DNA from: Siphonodentalium dalli
Lineage: Eukaryota > Mollusca > Scaphopoda > Gadilida > Siphonodentaliidae
Direction of reading: 5' to 3'
Assembly (NCBI GenBank): GCA_032622095.1
Contig: CP136061.1
Span: forward strand, 173,419,107 to 173,483,106
Length of the DNA stretch: 64,000 bases
In this document: piece after piece, positions 58,107 to 64,000 of the stretch
Layout: each line of letters begins with the position of its first letter
Position numbering within the stretch: position 1 is the stretch's first letter
Notes under the pieces: model-generated
The model's database searches: none
What the model was told of the DNA's origin: nothing
Seen by the model: the letters and a program-made list of their open reading frames with translations, nothing else
Position numbers and translations under genes: made by a program

Positions 58107-58836
58107 GGTCAAACAAAGGGTGCTGTAAGTTCCCCCCCCCAAGACTCCTTAAAGAGTCATCACAAACCCCACCCGATCCAAAATTGACGGTGGTCAACTG
58201 AATTTGGACCAGGGGGGGTTAGTGTTTATGGTGTCTTGTGGTGTCTTGTGGACACATGTTTTAATTTCATTTTGTCCTCTGTTGTCATTTCACCTTGAGG
58301 CAGTATGAACGATAAAGTGAGTGCGAGTCGATTTAGCCAGTCCGTGTACCGTATATAGTTTGTAATTAAGTTCGTTTTAACTCTATTTTTGGGCTTACTT
58401 GTGCAATTTGGGTTATTTATATAAATGCTTCGTATACAAATTAGGACCTAAGCATTTACGAGCGTATTAACATTTTACTCGATAATATTTTGGATGAAAA
58501 CTATATTTAATAAAATTAAATAAACACTATTCCCAATATGTTGGTGCACAACTCCATGACAAAACATCACAAATTAATTAATAAAGATTATGTGCTTATT
58601 GCTTGGTTGTTTTATTTGTTCAGCCGTTCCTTGTTTACGTATTATATAGTTAACCCTTTCTGCTCTTGTTTTTAAATGGAATTCATCCAAGCTGTGTTGA
58701 CTTAAATATTTTCTTCTGATCAGCACCCCGAAATACAGATCAGGTTCAAATTTGAGTTTGATCCGGTATATTTTAACAGAGTTATGGCCATTTAAAATTC
58801 AAGTAACTGATAATGTAATTAACGCCCACTGTGAGC
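58107..58836. other. No gene seen
   Basis: Poly-C at 58132-58140; otherwise unremarkable. TTAACCCTTTCTGC at about 58651 resembles a piggyBac-type end but no partner was found. Confidence 0.45.
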
Positions 58837-58869
58837 TTAGGGAGCATGTCAAAACCTCTTTCGCATATG

Positions 58870-59120
58870 CGAAAAAAGTGCGAAAAATGTGGCGTCATTG
58901 ACGTCGTTTTTTCGACATTATCAGAGTTTTTTCGTCATTATCGCACGCCGTAACGTTGTACGTTTTCGTCAATTTTTCGCTGTCTTGGTTCGATGTTTTC
59001 GCAATTATCGCAGTTTTGTTTCGCAGTTTTGCTCAAATGTTCGCTGTTCTGTTTCGACATATTTTCGCAGTGATTTGTTTTCGTCAAGATCGCAGCATTA
59101 TATCCGTCAATATTGCTGTT
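58870..59120 (+). repeat. Left subterminal TTTTCG(A/T)CATTATCGCA array
   Basis: About fifteen imperfect units of TTTTTTCGACATTATC/AATTATCGCAGTTTTG. The open frame 58889-59158 here reflects absence of stops in the repeat, not coding. Confidence 0.75.
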
Positions 59121-61070
59121 GTGTCGATATGATTGGCAGGACAGTTTGTGTTCAATAAATACTCCATAGTCGCAGTTTTATACTGATGTGTCGCGAACGG
59201 GAAGATGTCGGTGTCCATGCTGAAATTTCTCAGATCGGAGTTTTTATCATAAGAATTCCATTGATTTAATCGGAGTATTCTCCGATATGAAAACATTTCC
59301 GATTTGATCGGAGTTTATAAATGTAGGCCTATTAGTAAATTTCTCCGATCTACTGAAATCTCTGATTTGGTTAATATCGGACAATTCAAACTTCGTTTAA
59401 TAATAAACTATTATTAATAGAAGATTATTTAAAGTCCCAAATAAATTATTCCCAGACCCAATTTATATAATAGGATAGGCCAACACAATCATTTCCTACG
59501 TTTTGATGTCACATGGTGCCCGCAAATCCGTGGGTTTATAGCAGTGATATTGCATCACTGGTTTACAGTAAATATTACAGTACATGTTGAAGTCCCCCTA
59601 AATCTCGAGCAATAATTGCTACACCGTCGCATTAATACTGCAGAGTGCGTAAACAATGCAAATTTTGATTTCGAAAATCGTTTTTGTGTGTGATTATGTA
59701 ACTTGTCTTCACTTTCGGTAAACCGTCACCAAATAATTGTGCGAACTATTATGAATAAAAGAATACAGCCGAGGACGACAATAAATTATTCCACAACCCC
59801 GATTTATAGTATACTTTCTGTATGCCACGTAGAGTTAATTTCTACAGTTTCAATCTGTCTTTCTAGACCAGACACATATTTTAATGTGGACGCAAATCAG
59901 GGTGTTTACGGCATCGTCGGACAGTCGTAAACAATGCTTTAATTTTCGCAATATAAGTATGAAATCATTGTTAGATATCGGAAGCGCAGCGTCATCATGA
60001 TTAATTCGTCGGCGACTTTTATACTTTTATTTCAAATCTACACATTTTATTCAATATATATCAACGATCAGATGCGACAAAGTTAAGTTAATACAAAACA
60101 TATTATATAATAGTTTGGAATTTCCACGAATTGCACAATCATGTTATGTTGTGCTATTTTTAGCACTAATTTCCCAGGCCAATCCTAGTTTCGTTTGTGG
60201 GTAGCATTGACTGACAGAGGAGTTGAGTGTTATGTTTTTCTCGATTCTTTATTGAATGAATGATAAAAATATGGATAACATACCATTATAAAACAAGGAA
60301 CTTAGGGGGTATGGCTCTATATATGTCTGGCGTTGATACAATGTGATGAGGGCTTGTTCTATATCGGGCATATTGCTTCAAATGCTGGATCATGTGGATG
60401 GACGGTTGTCGCTCCCGTTGTGGGTGGGTGCAGCTGGTTTCAAATTTCTGTGTGATTTCATCTTTTTTCTGTTAGATGTGTGATACCTGGGGTTGTGAAA
60501 ACCCTAACTTCTTCGTACTGTCGACCTGTGTAAACTGCTGGTCTAATATTTTCCCAACTGTGTAAATGTCCGCTACCGATAGATCTATTCGATTTCATCA
60601 CTGTTTCTAGCCATGATCGAACTGATATTATGACATCAAGTCGCTTCATTTTGGAATTTTATATATCAGATGTGTTGTTTTTGTCCAACGAGTTAAACCA
60701 TTGTTCACTAATTGAGAAGACATCACGACAACAACAAAACTGTCGCACAGTTTACGCATAGTTGTGAGGGACCGGTATATACGTCATTATATGTCAGTAG
60801 ACCTATATGTTTGTATAGCCTTTTGCTAAATGTCACCCCTTCACACATTTGGAATGGGTTGACTATTGTTTAATTAGGCCTTGTGCGAACTCATAGCTAT
60901 CAAAACAGTCGAACTGTCAAGTCATTGTACTTGTGTGTTAACCGCATAGAGTTGTTTGTATGGCCTTTGGCTGACAGCCAATAAAAATTCAGCTGGCATC
61001 TGATTAGGCAGAAGGCAAAAATAAATGCGCGGATTTATGAAGTGCGACAACATCGTATGGATGTTTTAAC
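59121..61070. other. Interior of second TIR element, no gene seen
   Basis: 59215-59370 has a few TCTCCGAT/ATCGGAG motifs. The frames at 59703-59930 and 60458-60649 have no domain. Confidence 0.5.
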
Positions 61071-61074
61071 TTTT

Positions 61075-61290
61075 CCTCGTTTGTGAATATCGATCAATGT
61101 TTCGACGTCGCGACTTTCGCGTTGTCGAAAGTTTCGACATTTTACGGAAATTTTGGTCTGTTGTGGTTTCGACGTTATTGAACTTTTATGGCCAGTCGCT
61201 TTCGACGTTATCGCATTATTTTTCGTCAATTCCGACATTTCGTTATTGCACATTTACGTCAAAACTTTTTAGACATTATCGACAATATTT
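61075..61290 (+). repeat. Right subterminal TTTCGACGTTATCGCA array
   Basis: Same motif and same orientation as the left array (GTTTCGACGTTATTG, CTTTCGACGTTATCGCATT, TTTCGTCAATTCCGAC), although the TIRs themselves are inverted. Confidence 0.72.
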
Positions 61291-61326
61291 TCGCATATGC
61301 GAAAGAGGTTTTGACATGCTCCCTAA

Positions 61327-61894
61327 GTGGAACTGGAAGTCACACTGGACGTATATAGATTATAACCGATGGAAACGTGCGCTAAATTCAGATACATCTT
61401 ACATTTATTTAAACGTGCTAATTCTCAATCGGAGAGTGATGGTTGTCGTCTGGTCTCGCCAAGAGGACTGAGTGATCACGGATTCAATTTCAATCATCTT
61501 GACTCTTGTCCACATGATTGTGGCAGTTGTGCTACCGGACAAAACTAATTTTAGTGGAGGGATAGACTGGGCACACAGAACACATTCACTCTGACTTGGA
61601 AGGACACTGTATGGATGCCATGTTGTTGTGAAAGAAAACATGTGAATCACCGCGTGAACAGATAGTTGAATAGTTGAATCTGAATCTGATTGGCTACTTT
61701 GAATAAATCGTATGACTCGATCGTAGAAAATCTAAATTATTTGATTCCTTGCAGGGCCGATCATGCGACAATATTAATTATGTTAAATTTGATTTTGAAA
61801 ATGATTTTATTGAATACAAATCACAATGTTCTTTGAAAATCATGCTTAATTTTAGTCCACCTAAGAGTAAGAGGGATTTCTTTTAAGGTCATTT
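61327..61894. other. No gene seen
   Basis: No domain in any frame and no repeat recognised. Confidence 0.45.
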
Positions 61895-62250
61895 AAGTTT
61901 AACCATGAATTATTCATGGTTATTCACGCTATTATCCATGGTTATTCATGCTTTTATTCATGCTTTATTCATTGTTATTCATGGTTGTTAAATGGCACAA
62001 TATTCATGGTCCACGAAAAAGCATGAATATTCAAGGTCCATGAATAAGCATGAATATTAATGGTCCATGAATAACCATGAATATTCATGGTCCATGAATA
62101 TTCATGCTTATTCATGGACCATGAATGTTGTGCCATTTAACAACCATGAATAACAATGAATAAAGCATGAATAATTCATGGTTATTCATGGTTAAATAAA
62201 CATGAATAACACTGAATAATTCATGGATAACCATGAATAATTCATGGTCA
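61895..62250. repeat. Long palindrome built of ATTCATGG/CCATGAAT units
   Basis: Arms 61954-62013 and 62115-62174 are 60-bp inverted copies with one mismatch (TTATTCATGCTTTATTCATT... GTTGTTAAATGGCACAA). The 100-bp centre is itself made of alternating ATTCATGG and CCATGAAT. It lies beside a CAGGAAACTGGGG also found at 52645. Confidence 0.85.
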
Positions 62251-62261
62251 GGAAACTGGGG

Positions 62262-62312
62262 CAGTCAAGAACCATCACAAATCGGCGATAGAACGATTTC
62301 CGATGTAACAGT
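62262..62312 (-). repeat. Fragment of the GAACTGTTACATCGGAA repeat, inverted
   Basis: The reverse complement reads GAACTGTTACATCGGAAATC, GTTCTATCGCCG and GTGATGGTTCTTGACTG, as at 32357 and 47122. Confidence 0.65.
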
Positions 62313-62479
62313 TCGTACACAGTGCTCGAAATTTCATTTGAAAGTGTTTATTTGGGGTTTTTTGGAGGGGCCCTCTGCTCACATATTTAAGCTGTAAGTG
62401 CTGAATTTATGAATTAGGTTTGTTCCGTCAGCCCGGGCTCCCAACAATTCAGACACATCAAACCTTTTGTACTCAATAC

Positions 62480-63655
62480 CAGAGTTGGGGTGATTAGATG
62501 CCAATGTAATCGATTACGATTACAATTACTTTTGATTTACATGATTACGATTACAATTACTGATTACATTTTTGTCAATGTAATCGATTACGATTACAAT
62601 TACTTTAGTAAATGTAATCGATTACTTTTTGATTACATCTGATTACAATTGTTAGTTTCCAACCATTTTGATCGCATAGGAATAAATAATGAAATAATTC
62701 AAATTAACACATCAAATTTGATTGAATAAAAACATCACTGCATAACATGGAAAATAGAAGCGACTGAAACAATAGAAAGAAGCAAGCAATAAACATATAA
62801 ACTTTTTACATTTACATGTATTGGAAATGTTTCAACATGAAGTTATGCACCAACTTATTGGGAATACATTATGTTTTATGTGTATTTATTTATGTAAATA
62901 TATTTTAATATATTTTTAATTTTCTTACATGGATTTAAACTAGCGCATAATATTTATGAAAATATCACCAGAAACATTTATAAATTATTTTCATGTTCTG
63001 TTAGATCCAATACCAACACAATGAAGATAACACTAAGATTTATTTGATGATCATCCGTTGTTAATCCTGATGAGGATTAAATGCGGCTTAACTCAATGAG
63101 TGCAGTAAATGACAAACCAGCTAATTAGATCTACCTGTGTACATCACACCTGCTTTGTTCAGTTAATTAGCCCTATTGTACCAGTGTGACTCTACAGCCA
63201 TTGTCTGCAGCAGTCCCCAATTCAATTTAATCCTAGCCTATTTATTCATATTAGAACATTTCATTGTCTGTATCACAAGTTTATTGCCATTCATGCTGTA
63301 TTCAACATTTGTGTGTTGTTATCTGTGTCCACTGCCAGAATTGTACATACACACTGTACCACTGACATAACAAATGACAAAATTGTACTATCTAATATGT
63401 TGTTTGTATCGTTGCACACTCCACAGTACCAAAGTATGAGACTATGAGTATACAATAGCCATCCATATGGATATTTTGGTAAAAGTAATCAAAAAGTTAT
63501 CAAAATGTAATCATGATTACAGGTACATTTGAAAGTAATCGATTACGATTACTTGTAATCAAGAAATGTCATGATTACTGATTACAGATGATTACTCCAA
63601 ATTTTGTAATCGATTACTTTGATTACGATTACTGATTACGATTACCCCAACCCTG
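62480..63655. mobile_element. hAT non-autonomous element with TAATCGATTAC arrays
   Basis: Ends CAGAGTTGGGGTGAT and, from the right, CAGGGTTGGGGTAAT, flanked by the perfect 8-bp duplication CTCAATAC (62472-62479, 63656-63663). Both subterminal regions (62510-62655, 63490-63645) are dense in TAATCGATTACGATTAC. The 0.8-kb centre is non-coding. It sits only about 130 bp from the ACC exon. Confidence 0.9.
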
Positions 63656-63781
63656 CTCAATACTTCAAATTAAACTTTCTGGGCTCCCAGACTATATTGG
63701 AATTTTGGGGAAAAACATCATATCCTGGAAAAATCATGTCAACTAAAATAATATCGTAAAAAGGAAATAAGAAATACGTAC

Positions 63782-64000
63782 GATAAGCATGATAACAAGT
63801 GCATTCTTCTTCTGGATAGAGGAATGTGAAAATATGTGTCTGGTAACAGTTAGCATATCATCTTTATTCTTTTCACGCAGCTGAGCAACACACTTGTCAT
63901 ATGATCCTTGCTGAAACTGAACCTCTACATGGAAATACTGTTTCAGTAAGTCCTGTATAACAGACTTCATATGACCACGGATTCCAGTTCGGTATCTAAA
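63782..64000 (-). CDS. ACC: Acetyl-CoA carboxylase, central-domain exon (partial at window edge)
   Basis: ACC is the biotin-dependent enzyme that carboxylates acetyl-CoA to malonyl-CoA, the committing step of fatty acid synthesis. Read on the minus strand this exon gives 73 codons including [27 protein letters not shown] and [18 protein letters not shown]. These match the central region of eukaryotic ACC between the biotin carrier and carboxyltransferase domains. The exon ends after the ATC codon of MLI at phase 0, followed by a good donor, GTACGT. Its reading continues exactly into the exon at 18145. The upstream limit is unclear: a TTTAG at 63996-64000 could be the splice acceptor, or the exon may continue past the window. 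Family assignment is from recognised conservation; no search was run. Confidence 0.9.

Larger units (their letters stand above)
58837..61326. mobile_element. TIR transposon (family 1), second copy, non-autonomous
   Basis: Inverted ends of 40 bp, GGGAGCATGTCAAAACCTCT then TTCGCATATGCGAAAA at the left (58840-) and their complement ending at 61323. The outer 16 bases agree at 14 positions with those of the element at 32905-44387. Outside lie TTA (left) and TAA (right). About 2.5 kb with no transposase. Both inner flanks carry CpG-rich TTTCGACGTTATCGCA-type arrays. Confidence 0.72.
18146..63781 (-). other. ACC: 45.6-kb intron of the ACC gene
   Basis: Defined by the donor at 63781 and the acceptor at 18146. 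The flanking exons encode adjacent segments of ACC and join without loss of frame, so no coding exon is missing. Much of the intron is transposable-element sequence: Copia, a tyrosine-recombinase retroelement, TIR elements, hAT and piggyBac-like MITEs and dispersed repeats. Confidence 0.85.

Noticed and set aside
58889-59158. 89-codon frame MASLTSFFRHYQSFF...
   Set aside because: It comes from a stop-poor TTTTCG..ATTATCGCA array with repeated RHYRS/FRNYRS peptides; no sign of selection as protein.

Overview
This is eukaryotic DNA: AT-rich, almost free of long open reading frames, with spliced host exons and dense, mutually nested transposable elements. The mix (a Ngaro-type tyrosine-recombinase retrotransposon carrying an SGNH hydrolase, a Copia LTR element, hAT and piggyBac-like elements, and long arrays of miniature elements) suggests a marine invertebrate such as a mollusc, brachiopod, annelid, hemichordate or amphioxus. 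I cannot place it further from sequence alone.

Host gene. Two consecutive exons of an acetyl-CoA carboxylase (ACC) gene lie on the minus strand. One runs from the right edge to 63782 and the next is at 18145-18032. They join in phase 0 and match the central domain of animal ACC. The DNA between them, 45.6 kb, is therefore one intron. Everything left of 18032 is the next intron, which extends beyond the window.

Layout. 1-2184: intron sequence with a relic of an SGNH-like reading frame (minus). 2185-14262: a Ngaro-type element with A1...B1-A2-B2 split direct repeats, SGNH, gag, RT, RNase H and tyrosine recombinase frames, and a hAT transposon (5633-9599) inside its gag. 14263-19212: dispersed repeats and tandem arrays of a roughly 170-bp unit in elements ending TAGCTCAACTT, surrounding the ACC exon. 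19488-24760: piggyBac-like repeats in both orientations, then a 30-base G run. 25381-25764: a LINE 3' relic. 26171-31160: a decayed Copia element with near-identical LTRs and a 5-bp target duplication, containing a 332-bp insertion. 31970-32234: a piggyBac-like MITE. 32904-44388: a terminal-inverted-repeat (TIR) element split by a second tyrosine-recombinase retroelement (33265-41748). 45.7-58.1 kb: hairpins, a hAT MITE (47832-49244), an AAGTGT-rich stretch, a long-TIR element (52784-56346) and a second piggyBac-like copy. 58837-61326: a second member of the TIR family seen at 32904-44388. 61.9-62.25 kb: a long palindrome. 62480-63655: another hAT MITE.

How it fits together. The only host coding sequence is the pair of ACC exons; all else recognisable is transposon history in two introns. 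Every large element with coding capacity lies antisense to ACC. None looks able to move by itself: each has frameshifts, stops, deletions or insertions. The least expected signals are the 5'-placed SGNH frame in the Ngaro element, the two TIR elements sharing ends but carrying different subterminal short-repeat arrays, and the retroelement tail duplicated with a 5-bp target duplication inside Copia.
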